DNA from: Rhodococcus sp. OK519
GTDB lineage: Bacteria; Actinomycetota; Actinomycetes; Mycobacteriales; Mycobacteriaceae
DNA length: 64,000 nucleotides
Reading direction: 5' to 3'
Assembly (NCBI RefSeq): GCF_003051005.1
Contig: NZ_QAOW01000009.1
Location: 1 to 64,000 of the forward strand
Under the pieces are notes generated by a model. The model saw nothing but the letters and a program-made list of their open reading frames with translations, was not told the DNA's origin and did no database searches. A program made the translations under genes and the position numbers. Of the stretch, positions 18,287 through 27,423 are shown in pieces; position 1 is the first letter of the stretch, and each line of letters starts with the position of its first letter.

Positions 18287-20139
18287 GCGGAGATCTCCCC
18301 GCTCGGCGCGGACTCGACCGGGAACAGCTGTGTCGCACGCCCCTTCAACGTCTCGAGGACTGCCATTTGCCGCTCCACCTCACCGCCACGCCTGGTGCGT
18401 TCGCCAGATTCGATCGACGCCGCCTCCTGCGCGGCCCGCAGCGAGTCCGCGAGCGATCGCAGCGTCTGCTCCGCGATGGCCGTGAAGTGGTCGCGCAGCA
18501 GACGCTGGATCAGGCGCAGCCGATCCTTCGACTCCTTGCCCACCTGGAAGCTGACGTCGTCGGTGAACCGGCGGATCGCGACCTTGGCGTCGGCCCGTCG
18601 TTTGACGATCCGGGTCTCCCGATCGTCGCGATAGGCCTTGGTGCCGAGCAGGACTCCGGCGCCCATCGAGATGGGGTTGAGCAGCGTCATGCCCATCAGC
18701 GTCGTGATGAGACCGAACATCAGTACGCCACCGTACGAACCGCGCATGCCGACCAGCACCTTCTGGGTGATGCCGATCCGGCCCGATTCGAGGTCCGTCA
18801 GCGCGACCACCGGGTCGAGGACGCTGTCGAGATCGGCGACGTCGAGTTGCGGCAGTTCGACGGTGCCCGCGTCGGCGAAGTGCTCCGCCACCACCTCCGC
18901 GAGCCACAGCGCGCGCTCGTGCGCCCACACGAAGTTGTCGCCCACCGACTGCGCGATCTGCTGCTCGAGCCAGTCCCCCAACTCGTCCCATTCCTTGCCG
19001 GGATCGCACTCGTCGACGGCGCGTTCGGCCTCCCGCGTCACCTGCCGCAGTCGATCGCGCAGGTCGTGATCGATGTCCGACGCCAAGTCGGCGATGCCGT
19101 CGGCGAGGGTCTGCTGCCACCGTGATGTCTTCTTCTGCAGTTCCTCCGTGACCGCCTTCGCGCGCATCAACTCGGCGACCGCCGCGGCCCCCTTCTCCGG
19201 ATCGCGCAGCGCTGCCAGTTCGCTGCCGAGAGCGAGCATGAGGTGTTCGACGACGGAGTGGACGTCGACGGAGACGGCTCGGCGCAGCCCACCCGCCGCG
19301 TGGTCGATGACGCGTTCGCGCAGAAAATCGTAGAGCGCGGCGAAACCCGACTCGTCGTGCAGTGATTGGTCGTCGAGGCGCAGCGCGTGCGAGCGCAGCA
19401 TCGACGAGACCGGCAGCAACGGGACGTCGAGCCCCGCCCGCTCCAGGTGCCCGGCGTCGGCCTCGACGATCCGTCGCCAGTGCGGATACAGATCGGTCTT
19501 GGTGATCAGGCACGCGACCGCGGGGCACAGTCCTGTCACTTGGCGCAGGAACGCCAACTCGGGCTCGGTGAACTCCTGGCTGGCGTCGGAGAGCACCAGA
19601 ACGGCGTCGGCTGCCGGCAGCAGACCGAGAGTGGCCGCCGCGTGCGGGCTTCCGTGTCCACCCACCCCCGGGGTGTCGACGAAGACGAGCCCGTCCGCCA
19701 GCAGCGGGCTCGGCACGCTCACCTCGAGCCGCAGCACCTCGCGCCCCTGCGCGAGCGGAGTGGACGGGGTAATCGAATCCAGTTCCGCCAGAGGAACATC
19801 CACTCTGCGCGTCTCGCCACCGGGTTCGGCGAGTACCAGTTCGGCGGTCGCGTGTTCGCCGTTCTGCACCACGGTCGGTACCGCGGTGGTCTCGTCGTCG
19901 CCCACCGAGCACACCGACAGGTTGAGCAGCGAGTTCACGAACTGGCTCTTGCCCTGTTTGAGCTGACCGACGACGACGACGCGGAACCGCGGGTCGACGA
20001 CGCGGGTGCGGACCAGCGCGAGGCGATCCACCAGGTCCGCCCGGCCCGCGGACGCCGCGATCTCCGAGGTCTGATCGAGCAAACTCGTCAGGGCAGTATC
20101 CGAGGTGACCTCGGTGACCTTGGTGTTCATGAGTCTCAC
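18283..20139 (-). CDS. iniA: IniA, dynamin-like GTPase
   Basis: 618 aa from GTG 20139; an ATG at 20130 is an alternative and neither has a strong Shine-Dalgarno. P-loop GQLKQGKSQ at residues 58-66, DTPGVGG near 155, a hydrophobic hairpin ..FGLITTLMGMTLLNPISMGAGVLLG.. (partial) near 490-520 expected to dip into the membrane, and a coiled C-terminus. Long stretches match M. tuberculosis IniA as I recall it (for example FTEPE, GDNFVWA, GMRGSYGGV). Membrane fission/repair under cell-wall stress is the proposed role. Overlaps iniC; 137 bp after iniB with a hairpin between. Confidence 0.95.
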   Translation of the reverse strand: MRLMNTKVTEVTSDTALTSLLDQTSEIAASAGRADLVDRLALVRTRVVDPRFRVVVVGQLKQGKSQFVNSLLNLSVCSVGDDETTAVPTVVQNGEHATAELVLAEPGGETRRVDVPLAELDSITPSTPLAQGREVLRLEVSVPSPLLADGLVFVDTPGVGGHGSPHAAATLGLLPAADAVLVLSDASQEFTEPELAFLRQVTGLCPAVACLITKTDLYPHWRRIVEADAGHLERAGLDVPLLPVSSMLRSHALRLDDQSLHDESGFAALYDFLRERVIDHAAGGLRRAVSVDVHSVVEHLMLALGSELAALRDPEKGAAAVAELMRAKAVTEELQKKTSRWQQTLADGIADLASDIDHDLRDRLRQVTREAERAVDECDPGKEWDELGDWLEQQIAQSVGDNFVWAHERALWLAEVVAEHFADAGTVELPQLDVADLDSVLDPVVALTDLESGRIGITQKVLVGMRGSYGGVLMFGLITTLMGMTLLNPISMGAGVLLGTKAYRDDRETRIVKRRADAKVAIRRFTDDVSFQVGKESKDRLRLIQRLLRDHFTAIAEQTLRSLADSLRAAQEAASIESGERTRRGGEVERQMAVLETLKGRATQLFPVESAPSGEISA

Positions 20140-20217
20140 TGCCCCGCTTCTCTTCCGACCTCCACGCGCACCGACGTCCGCGTGCCGACTGATCCGCCGA
20201 TCCGCTGGATACGGATC

Positions 20218-20251
20218 GGGGCCCCGTTCGCATTAGCGCGCACGGGGCCCC
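20218..20251. terminator. Intercistronic hairpin between iniB and iniA
   Basis: GGGGCCCCGT and ACGGGGCCCC form a perfect 10 bp stem with a 14-base loop. No T-run follows on the minus strand, so it may attenuate, stabilise or process the transcript rather than end it fully. It would allow iniB to be expressed above iniA-iniC. Confidence 0.6.
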
Positions 20252-20276
20252 GTTCGTTACAGACCGTGTCCGGTCG

Positions 20277-22748
20277 TCACGGCAGCAGATCGTGTCCCGG
20301 ATCGAGCAGCGCGGCGGGATCGATGGCCGCCGGATCCGCATGTCCGCCCAGGTCACCGGCACCGTTCGCGAACAGGCCGGCATCCGAATGACCGGAACCG
20401 AACGCGTCCACGTCGATGGAGGACCACGCGTTGCTCGTCGCGTCGAGCGCGCCCTGCAGCGCGGACGTCAGCCCACCGGTGAGATCGGCCGCGATGTCCT
20501 CGGCGCCCGCCAGTCCGGCACCGACGCCGGCGCCGAGGCCCGCGTCGAGGCCCGCGTCGAGGCTGCCGCTCGAGCCGAAACCACCACCGAATTCTCCGCC
20601 GAACTGTCCACCGCCGCCCACGTTCCCGTCGATCCCGCCGTCGACCGCACCGGAGGAACCGGCGCCGATCTGCGCGTTCCCGACTGCCGTGGTGGCAGCG
20701 TCCAGGGCGCCGCCGAGTGCCGAGTCGAGGGCACCGGAGATGTCGCCGGCGAGGTCCAGTCCGCCGCCCAGCCCGGCCCCGAGACCTGCACCGAGGTCAC
20801 CGGTCGAGCCGAGGTCGCCGGTCGAGCCGAGGTCGCCGGTCGAGCCGAGCCCGCCGGTGGAGCCCAGTCCGCCGCCCGCACTGATCGCCGCGTCCAGCGC
20901 CGCACCGAGATCGCCGCCCAGGTCCAGCGAACCGGATTCCAGGCTTCCGCCGAGTGCCGCACCGAGTGCCGCACCGAGGTCCGCGCCGGCCGAGCCCCCG
21001 ACACCGAAGGCGCCCTCGAGCAGGCCGCCCAGGTCGACGCCGGCACCCGCTTCGACGCTTCCGCCGAGGGCGAGTACGTTGTCGATCGCGGCACCGAGGG
21101 TGGTGGTGAGCGAACCGTCGACGCCGAGGGCGCTGCCCAGTGCAGCACTGATCGCGCCGCCCAGGTCGCCGCCCGTACCGAGCAGGCCGTCGAGGTCGAG
21201 GCTCGCCCCGAGCTGAGCGTCGAGTGCGCCACCCAAGGCCGCACCGAGATCCGCACCGATCGAACCGCCTGCAGCGAGCGCAGATTCGAGTGCACCACTG
21301 AGCCCTGCCGCCAGGTCACCGCCGAGATTGGCGCCCAGTTCGGATCCGAGGCTGCCGCCGACCGCCAGCGCCGACTCGAGCGCACCGTTCAGGGACGCGC
21401 CGAGGTCGCCGCCGACGCCGAGGGCACCGGCGAGCGTCGTCTCCAGCGAGCCGCCGAGACCACCGACCGACCCGACGGCTCCTTCGAGCACGCCGCCGAA
21501 CGCCGCGCCCAGTTGCGCACCGAGATCTCCGCCGACGGAGAAGGCGCCCTCGAGCGCGGCCGTCAGACCGCCACCGGTCGCGAGCAGACCGGACAGGTCC
21601 AGGCTGCCCAGTCCGTCGAGGGCGGCACCCAACGCCGCACCGAGATCCGCGGTGAGGGCGCCATCCACCCCGAGCGAGCCGCCCAGCAGGCTGCCGAGCG
21701 AGGCGCCGAGGCCCAGTGCGCCGTCGATGTTCACCAGGTCGGCGATGTCGATCGTGCCGCCCAGCTCGAGGGCACCGCCGAGCGCGGCACCGAGGTCGCC
21801 GCCGACGGATCCGCCGATCGCCAGGGCTGATTCGAGCAGGCCGCCGAGGGACGCACCCAGCTGGACCGCGAGGTCACCACCGAGCGCTCCGCCGAGGCTG
21901 CCGCCGAGCGTCAACGCGCTGTCGAGCGCTGCTTCGAAGCCGGCGCCGAGCCCCCCACCGAGCTCGACGCCGGCCTCTACTGCCGAACTCAGGAGCGCAC
22001 CGAGGGCGGCGCCGAGCTCCCCACCCAGCGCACCTCCGATCTCGAATGCGCTCTCGAGCGCGGCGCTCAACCCGCCGTCGACCGACAGGAGTCCATCCAG
22101 ATCCAGGCTCATGCCCTCGAACGCGGCGTTCAGGGCGGCACCGAGATCCGTCACCAGGGAACCGTTCACCTCGAGTGCGCCGCCCAACGCCGTGGCCAGC
22201 GCACCGCCGAGGTCGATCGAGCCACCGAAGTCGACCAGGCTCCCGAGGTCCAGACCGCCGCCCAGCCCGAGGGCCGCCTCGAAGGCACCGCCCAGCGCGG
22301 CACCCAGCTGCGCACCGATCGAGCCGCCGGCCGCGAGCGCTGCACCGAGCGCCGCCGCGATGTCGCCGCCGAAGTCCAGGTCGCCGGTGATGCCGCCGCC
22401 CAGTCCCCCGCCGACCGCAGCACCCAGACCGAGTCCGGCTCCCGCGCCGAGGCCGAGACTGGCACTGCCGCCGAGCCCGCCGCCCAGGCCGAGTCCGCCG
22501 CCGGCGGCCGCACCGAGCGAACCGGCCGCCGTCGTGCCCGCCGCGAGGATCGCGCCCAGATCACCGGCCGCGTTTCCGAAGAGTCCGGACTCGGCGACCA
22601 TCGGTGCGACGGCCGCAATGTCCGCGTGGCACAGATCGCCGAGACCCGCCGCGCCGAGCGCCGCCTGTGGGTTCGCGCAGTACGCAGCAGCGGCCTCCTC
22701 GTCACGAAGTAGCCGGAGGATGAAATCGAGAACCGCGTTGCTGGCCAT
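20277..22748 (-). CDS. iniB: IniB, Gly/Ala-rich repetitive protein
   Basis: 823 aa from the ATG read at 22748, which has AGGAG about 8 bases upstream. Residues 1-70 match the IniB N-terminal domain (MASNAVLDFILRLLRDEE.. to ..APMVAESGLFG). The rest is an almost continuous Gly/Ala/Leu/Ser repeat of the type LGAALGGALE / LGSxGDLGA, including an exact 6-residue tandem (coded at 20791-20862). There is no signal peptide and no Cys after the N-terminus. It is far longer than M. tuberculosis IniB (479 aa). Function unproven in the family; a surface or membrane-associated structural role is inferred. First gene of iniBAC. Confidence 0.9.
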   Translation of the reverse strand: MASNAVLDFILRLLRDEEAAAAYCANPQAALGAAGLGDLCHADIAAVAPMVAESGLFGNAAGDLGAILAAGTTAAGSLGAAAGGGLGLGGGLGGSASLGLGAGAGLGLGAAVGGGLGGGITGDLDFGGDIAAALGAALAAGGSIGAQLGAALGGAFEAALGLGGGLDLGSLVDFGGSIDLGGALATALGGALEVNGSLVTDLGAALNAAFEGMSLDLDGLLSVDGGLSAALESAFEIGGALGGELGAALGALLSSAVEAGVELGGGLGAGFEAALDSALTLGGSLGGALGGDLAVQLGASLGGLLESALAIGGSVGGDLGAALGGALELGGTIDIADLVNIDGALGLGASLGSLLGGSLGVDGALTADLGAALGAALDGLGSLDLSGLLATGGGLTAALEGAFSVGGDLGAQLGAAFGGVLEGAVGSVGGLGGSLETTLAGALGVGGDLGASLNGALESALAVGGSLGSELGANLGGDLAAGLSGALESALAAGGSIGADLGAALGGALDAQLGASLDLDGLLGTGGDLGGAISAALGSALGVDGSLTTTLGAAIDNVLALGGSVEAGAGVDLGGLLEGAFGVGGSAGADLGAALGAALGGSLESGSLDLGGDLGAALDAAISAGGGLGSTGGLGSTGDLGSTGDLGSTGDLGAGLGAGLGGGLDLAGDISGALDSALGGALDAATTAVGNAQIGAGSSGAVDGGIDGNVGGGGQFGGEFGGGFGSSGSLDAGLDAGLGAGVGAGLAGAEDIAADLTGGLTSALQGALDATSNAWSSIDVDAFGSGHSDAGLFANGAGDLGGHADPAAIDPAALLDPGHDLLP
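20791..20862 (-). repeat. 18-bp tandem repeat inside iniB
   Basis: Four consecutive 18-bp units coding LGSTGD; units 2 and 3 are identical (CCGAGGTCGCCGGTCGAG), unit 1 differs by one base and unit 4 by a few. Recent slippage or unequal crossing-over is likely. Confidence 0.85.
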
Positions 22749-23050
22749 GAGAAAGCTCCTGACAGTAGAAAAGCAGGCTGCCACAGATGCCGGGAAGACC
22801 GGCGAGAAAACCGCGGCGAGATTGCCCTTGACGCTACGAATTCGGCGGCCGGCGGGTAACGGGGCAGATCCCCCCGAGTTGGTCGAGGGGGATCCTGCCG
22901 ACCCCGCATAGGGGATCGCCCGCCGATAGGGGGTGTGCCCCCAACCTGCGCTGTCCGCAGCCCTTCCCCGTAACGCTCGGTGCCGTGGCGCCGACAATCG
23001 GCATACCACCGGCGGTGCCGAACCCCGCCCCGAACGCATCGGAGAAGGAC
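22749..23050. promoter_or_regulatory. Divergent iniB / hsp70-like control region with GC hairpins
   Basis: 302 bp without a gene. Near 22863-22899 GGCAGATCCCCC pairs with GGGGGATC-C-TGCC around a 12-base loop. Further on are ATAGGGG direct repeats at 22908-22914 and 22926-22932 (18 bp apart) and a GGGGG-TGTG-CCCCC hairpin at 22929-22942. iniB and the Hsp70-like/iniR genes diverge from here, so binding sites for IniR (the family's known iniBAC activator) are expected. Which of these elements IniR uses cannot be told from sequence. Confidence 0.6.
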
Positions 23051-24832
23051 ATGATCGCAGGGCTCGGAATTGCTGTCGGAACGGCCAATTCGGACGCCGC
23101 GGTCACCCGTCGATGCGAGCCGGGCGACGGCACCGCGTCGATCATCGCGTCGTACGCGACGATCGTCCACGTCGGCGCCGACGGCACTGCGACGCTCGAC
23201 TCCGGCCCCTCGGGTCCGGGGAGGGCGGGCCTGTCCGGCTTCGTCGAGCGCGTCGGCGATCCGGTCGGATTGCTCGGCCCCGACGGTCGGGCTCATCCCG
23301 GCGAAGATCTGTTCGCGGCGGCCGTCACGTGCCTGATCGACGAGGTCGTCGGGGAGGACACTGCCGCCCACGAAGAGCGGACCGCGATCGTCGTCACGCA
23401 TCCGACGCCGTGGAACAGCCACACGGTCCGAACACTGGAATCCGCACTCGAACGCACCGACCTGCCGCCGGTGACCCTGGTGCCCGAGGCCACTGCCTGC
23501 CTGCGCTGGCTCGAGTCCACCCGCGGCGCACAGGACGACGGTGTCGTGGTGGTGTACGACCTCGGTGCCACGTCGCTCGACGTCTCGGTGCTGCGCACCG
23601 GGTCGGAGACGGCGTTGCTGGGCAAAACGATCCGCTCGGAGGACGTCTCCGGCGCGCAGTTCGACCACCTCGTCACCCGCCACGTTCTCGACGACCTCGC
23701 CGGCAAGACGGCCGGATTCGACCCGTTCGATCCGGCCCTCGTCGAGGCGCTGACGACACTGCGGCGCAGCTGTGCCGCGGCCAAGGAAGCGCTGTCAGCC
23801 GACACCGAGACCGTCATCCAGGTCGCCCTTCCCGGGCTCGAGACGGATGTGCGTCTCGTCCGGTCCGAACTCGAGGACTTGGTCCGCACTCCACTGTCGA
23901 CCTCCATGGAACTGATCCGCGAGGCACTCCGCTCGGCGGGCGTCGAACCTGCCGATGTCCATCACGTCCTGCTCGCCGGTGGCGGCGGCGCGATTCCTCT
24001 CGTCGCCGAACTCGTCTCGTCCGAACTCGGGCTGACGGTGGCCGCCGCACCGAATCCGGCGCACACCGCCGCACTCGGTGCCGCACTTCTCGCGGCCGAC
24101 GCCCACGCCCACGTCCCGGTGCCGGCGCCGGTGCCGGTGCCCGCCGCCGGCGCGCGTGACGGTATCTCCCGCGAACCGGTGAACCCGGTGTTCCCGTCCA
24201 GTCTGCACTCGACTCGCAGCGGCTCGAACGTGCGGCGCCGCATCGCGATCATCGCGGCGTCGGCGGCCGCGATCGGCGTGCTCGCTGCGGGCGGACTGTC
24301 GATCGGTACCGCCGCCAATCCAGCTCCCGCGCAGTCCACTTCGACGTCGTCGTCGAACCGGACGGCCGAGAGTGCCGTGGCCGAACCCGGATCGGCACCC
24401 ACCGACACCTCGCCGCAGCACGGGACGATGACCGCCGTGGGCGGCACCGGAAGCGGTGCCGTGATGACCCCAGCCGCGGTCGCTGCCCGCGGCGGGATCG
24501 CCGTCCCGGGCACCGACCCGACCGGACGGGCGCTACCGCCGAGCGCGGCTGCGGGGGCCCCGGGAACCGAGACCGTCCCGGTCTCCGCTCCCACCGTGAA
24601 CAACCCGGCCCCGGGCAACTCGCCCACCCAGCCCGAGTACACGCCGCCGCCGTCGGGCGGTGGTGGCACCGCACCCGCTCCCGCGGGGCCCAACATCCCG
24701 TCCCAGATCGGCACCGGATTCGGCAATGCCGCACAGGGACTCGGCCAGGGTGTGGGCGCCGTCCTGGGTGGCGTCGGCGGGGTCGTCGGAGCCGTCGTGG
24801 ATCCGCTGACCGGCCTGCTGATCGGGAACTAG
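23051..24832 (+). CDS. Hsp70/actin-like ATPase with C-terminal membrane anchor and Pro/Gly-rich tail
   Basis: 593 aa from ATG 23051 preceded by GGAGAAGG. Residues 1-360 have an Hsp70-type ATPase fold: ..GLGIAVGTANSDAAV.., ..VVVVYDLGATSLDVSVL.. near 166-182 and ..HHVLLAGGGGAIPLV.. near 302-317. The Hsp70 substrate-binding domain is absent. Instead there is one membrane helix near 397-416 (..RRRIAIIAASAAAIGVLAAGG..) and about 170 residues of Pro/Gly/Thr-rich tail, presumably outside the membrane. Three bp separate it from iniR and it diverges from iniBAC, so a role in cell-envelope stress sensing is plausible but unproven. A smaller relative lies at 41556-42512. Confidence 0.85.
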   Translation: MIAGLGIAVGTANSDAAVTRRCEPGDGTASIIASYATIVHVGADGTATLDSGPSGPGRAGLSGFVERVGDPVGLLGPDGRAHPGEDLFAAAVTCLIDEVVGEDTAAHEERTAIVVTHPTPWNSHTVRTLESALERTDLPPVTLVPEATACLRWLESTRGAQDDGVVVVYDLGATSLDVSVLRTGSETALLGKTIRSEDVSGAQFDHLVTRHVLDDLAGKTAGFDPFDPALVEALTTLRRSCAAAKEALSADTETVIQVALPGLETDVRLVRSELEDLVRTPLSTSMELIREALRSAGVEPADVHHVLLAGGGGAIPLVAELVSSELGLTVAAAPNPAHTAALGAALLAADAHAHVPVPAPVPVPAAGARDGISREPVNPVFPSSLHSTRSGSNVRRRIAIIAASAAAIGVLAAGGLSIGTAANPAPAQSTSTSSSNRTAESAVAEPGSAPTDTSPQHGTMTAVGGTGSGAVMTPAAVAARGGIAVPGTDPTGRALPPSAAAGAPGTETVPVSAPTVNNPAPGNSPTQPEYTPPPSGGGGTAPAPAGPNIPSQIGTGFGNAAQGLGQGVGAVLGGVGGVVGAVVDPLTGLLIGN

Positions 24833-24835
24833 CGG

Positions 24836-27340
24836 ATGCGGACCGTACCCACCGCGAGCCCCCCGGGAATCGGCAGCCTCGCCGGAATACGTGCGGCGCA
24901 AGGCATCCTCGATGCGATCGACGCGACCCCCTCGACGCCGGTTCTGGTCCGGGGCCGGTCGGGCAGCGGCAAGTCACTGGTGCTGAGCGCCGTGCGGGAA
25001 CACGCGTGCGCCCAGGGGCGCGACGTCGTCACCACCGTCGCGGCGGCCGAGTCCAGCGCGGGAATGCTCGTCGTCGACGGCGCGCACGCACTGGCGTCCG
25101 ACGACGCTGCCGCCCTGCTCCGATTGATCCAGCGGGGCGACCGCTGCATCGTCGTCGCCACCGAGACCCGACCGCACGATCCGGTGCTGTGCGCGCTCAC
25201 CACCGCCATGCAGTCGCTGGGGCCGGTGTTCGACCTCGGACCCCTCACCCCTGCCGACATTGCCGACCGCGCCCACGCCCGGGGCACCGAACTCGGCCCG
25301 ACTCTCGCGCGGACGCTGCACGATTGGACCGGGGGCACGCTCGCCCACGTCGACGTCGCCCTGACCGCGGCCCGGCAGGGCGAAGCCGCCGTCCGCGCGG
25401 CGGTGACCGCACATCTACGCGACGCGCTACGACATCTCGACGGCGACCTCCTCGCTGCGCTGTCGTTGTTCCTCTACGGGGGTGGCGCCGACGGCGGTGA
25501 CCTGGCCCCGGCTCTCGAGGTGACCTCCGATCACGGGCAGGCGCTCGCGGACCGAGTCCGCGCGAGTTCGCTGGTGACCCGCTCGGACAACGTCCTGCCA
25601 CTCGCCCGGCCTCTGCTCACCTCCGCGATCGGCGTGACGCGACTGCGGGACCTGCAGACCAGGCTGCTCACCGCGCGGCTCGATGCCGGCACCCTCGACG
25701 TGCGGACTGCGTGCACGCTCGCCGAAACCGGGATCGACGATCCTCGCCTGGCCGACTTCCTCTGCACCAGAGCCCTTTCGGTCGATCCCGCGGAAGCGAC
25801 CACCCTGTACGACGCCGCAATCCTCGCCGGCGCGGACGCAGACACCCTGGCCCTGCGACGCTGCGAGGCCAGTGCACTCAGCGGCAACCTCGACGCCGCG
25901 CATGCGCTGGCCGATGCACTGGTCACTCGGGCCGACAGCCTCGATCCGGCAGAACTCGCCGCCGCCGTGCGCATCTCGTCCAGCGTCGCCGCCCATCGCG
26001 GCGCCCTGGGCCACAGTGCCGACCTGTACGAGTGGCTGGGACCGGACCGCGCGGGCACCGATGCGGCGATCGCGGCGACCGTACTGTTCGCGGCCGGACG
26101 CCCCGAACCGGCGGCGGCGATGTCGATGCGTGGCCGGCAGGGGCCACCCACGTCCGCCGCGGCCGGTACCGCGTTGCTCGCGGACGGTCTCGCGCAGTCC
26201 ATCGCGGGATCCGGCGCCGTGGCGATGAACTCGCTCACCCGCGCGATGGCGATGCTGTCGAGTAGCGCCAACACCCGCATCCTTCCCGACACCGCACCCG
26301 CCGTGACCGCGCTGCTGTGCCTGCATTCGGGCGAACTCGCCCACGCGGAATCGGTGCTCCGGCAGGCGCTCGAATCCGACCCGGTCACCGGCACCGCCCG
26401 GTCACGTCACCTCGTCCTGTCGGCGTGGACAGCGATGATCGGCGGCGACCTCACCGGTGCCGTCACGCTCCTCGAAGGACTGCCCGCCGACCGGGCGCTC
26501 CACGCCCGCGAGGCCTTCTTCCTGCACGGCCTGCGCGCCGGGATCGCACGCAGGCAGGGCGATGTCGTTGCACTGCAGCGCGAATGGATCCAGGCGCAGT
26601 CCGTCGTCGCGGGCTACTCCGCGGATCTTTTCGGGCTCCTTCCGCTCGGCGAACTGTGGCTGGCCGCGGTCCGCCTCGGCGACGAGCAACGCATCCTCCA
26701 CCTCGTCGAAGAGGCGAACGCGCTGCTCGCCAGGCTCGGCGAGCCCGCGCTGTGGGGTGCAGCGCTGCACTGGTACGGAGTGCAGGCCGCGATCCTCGGC
26801 GAGAACCCCGCAGCACTCCTGCCGCACGCGCGAGCGCTGGCCGCCTCCGCGGAAGTCAGTTCGTACGCAGCGGGCCTCGCCGCGGCAGGTCGCGTCTGGC
26901 TGCGCGTGCTGAGAGAGGAGGCGGACGCCACCGAGGTCGAGGCGGCTGCCCGCGCCCTCAACCGCATCGGGCTGCCGTGGGACGGAGCACGGCTCGCGGG
27001 CGAAGCCGCCCTTCGCGTCTCCGACACGCGCGGCGCGACGACGCTGTTACAGGTGGCGCGTTCGCTGCGGAGCACTGCGCCGGTGCAGCCCGTCGACGGC
27101 GAGATCGTCGCCACCGAGCCTTCCGCGGGGACCCTCACCGATCGGGAAGCCGACGTCGCCGAACTGCTCGTTCTCGGGCTCACCCACCGCGAAATCGGCG
27201 CGCGCCTCTACATCGCACCCAAGACCGTCGAGCATCATGTCGCGCGCATCCGCCGACGACTCGGCGCCAACTCTCGTTCGGAGCTGCTGTCGATGCTCCG
27301 CGCGCTCGGCCACGGGGTCGCTGAAACGCCCGTACCGTGA
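24836..27340 (+). CDS. iniR: MalT/LuxR-type regulator, IniR orthologue
   Basis: 834 aa; M. tuberculosis IniR (Rv0339c) is of nearly equal length and in the same relative position. Walker A GRSGSGKS is near residues 40-47, then AAA/STAND ATPase features (..GMLVVDGAHAL..), a long helical repeat region, and a C-terminal LuxR helix-turn-helix with ..LTDREADVAELLVLGLTHREIG.. (quoted in part) and ..SPKTVEHH-like IAPKTVEHHVARIRRRLGA... IniR activates iniBAC in response to cell-wall stress, reportedly via a sugar effector. Starts 3 bp after the Hsp70-like gene. Confidence 0.9.
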   Translation: MRTVPTASPPGIGSLAGIRAAQGILDAIDATPSTPVLVRGRSGSGKSLVLSAVREHACAQGRDVVTTVAAAESSAGMLVVDGAHALASDDAAALLRLIQRGDRCIVVATETRPHDPVLCALTTAMQSLGPVFDLGPLTPADIADRAHARGTELGPTLARTLHDWTGGTLAHVDVALTAARQGEAAVRAAVTAHLRDALRHLDGDLLAALSLFLYGGGADGGDLAPALEVTSDHGQALADRVRASSLVTRSDNVLPLARPLLTSAIGVTRLRDLQTRLLTARLDAGTLDVRTACTLAETGIDDPRLADFLCTRALSVDPAEATTLYDAAILAGADADTLALRRCEASALSGNLDAAHALADALVTRADSLDPAELAAAVRISSSVAAHRGALGHSADLYEWLGPDRAGTDAAIAATVLFAAGRPEPAAAMSMRGRQGPPTSAAAGTALLADGLAQSIAGSGAVAMNSLTRAMAMLSSSANTRILPDTAPAVTALLCLHSGELAHAESVLRQALESDPVTGTARSRHLVLSAWTAMIGGDLTGAVTLLEGLPADRALHAREAFFLHGLRAGIARRQGDVVALQREWIQAQSVVAGYSADLFGLLPLGELWLAAVRLGDEQRILHLVEEANALLARLGEPALWGAALHWYGVQAAILGENPAALLPHARALAASAEVSSYAAGLAAAGRVWLRVLREEADATEVEAAARALNRIGLPWDGARLAGEAALRVSDTRGATTLLQVARSLRSTAPVQPVDGEIVATEPSAGTLTDREADVAELLVLGLTHREIGARLYIAPKTVEHHVARIRRRLGANSRSELLSMLRALGHGVAETPVP

Positions 27341-27423
27341 ACTTCGGGACTTTGTTCCTCGGCCGGCCGGCCGCGGCTTCGCCTATTGTTGACAGCTGAT
27401 CCCGAAGACCCCGAAGGAAATCA

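Noticed and set aside
20277-22748. CRISPR-like array suggested by regular repeats
   Set aside because: Repeats are in frame, code Gly/Ala/Leu/Ser and lack unique spacers; it is the iniB coding sequence.
21328-22911. Long plus-strand open frame opposite iniB
   Set aside because: It is the antisense shadow of a GC-rich repeat; the product is Pro/Ser/Arg low complexity without motifs, and iniB has the domain match and ribosome-binding site.
27360-27373. CGGCCGGCCGGCCG palindrome as operator
   Set aside because: Simple GC alternation common at this base composition, with no second copy.
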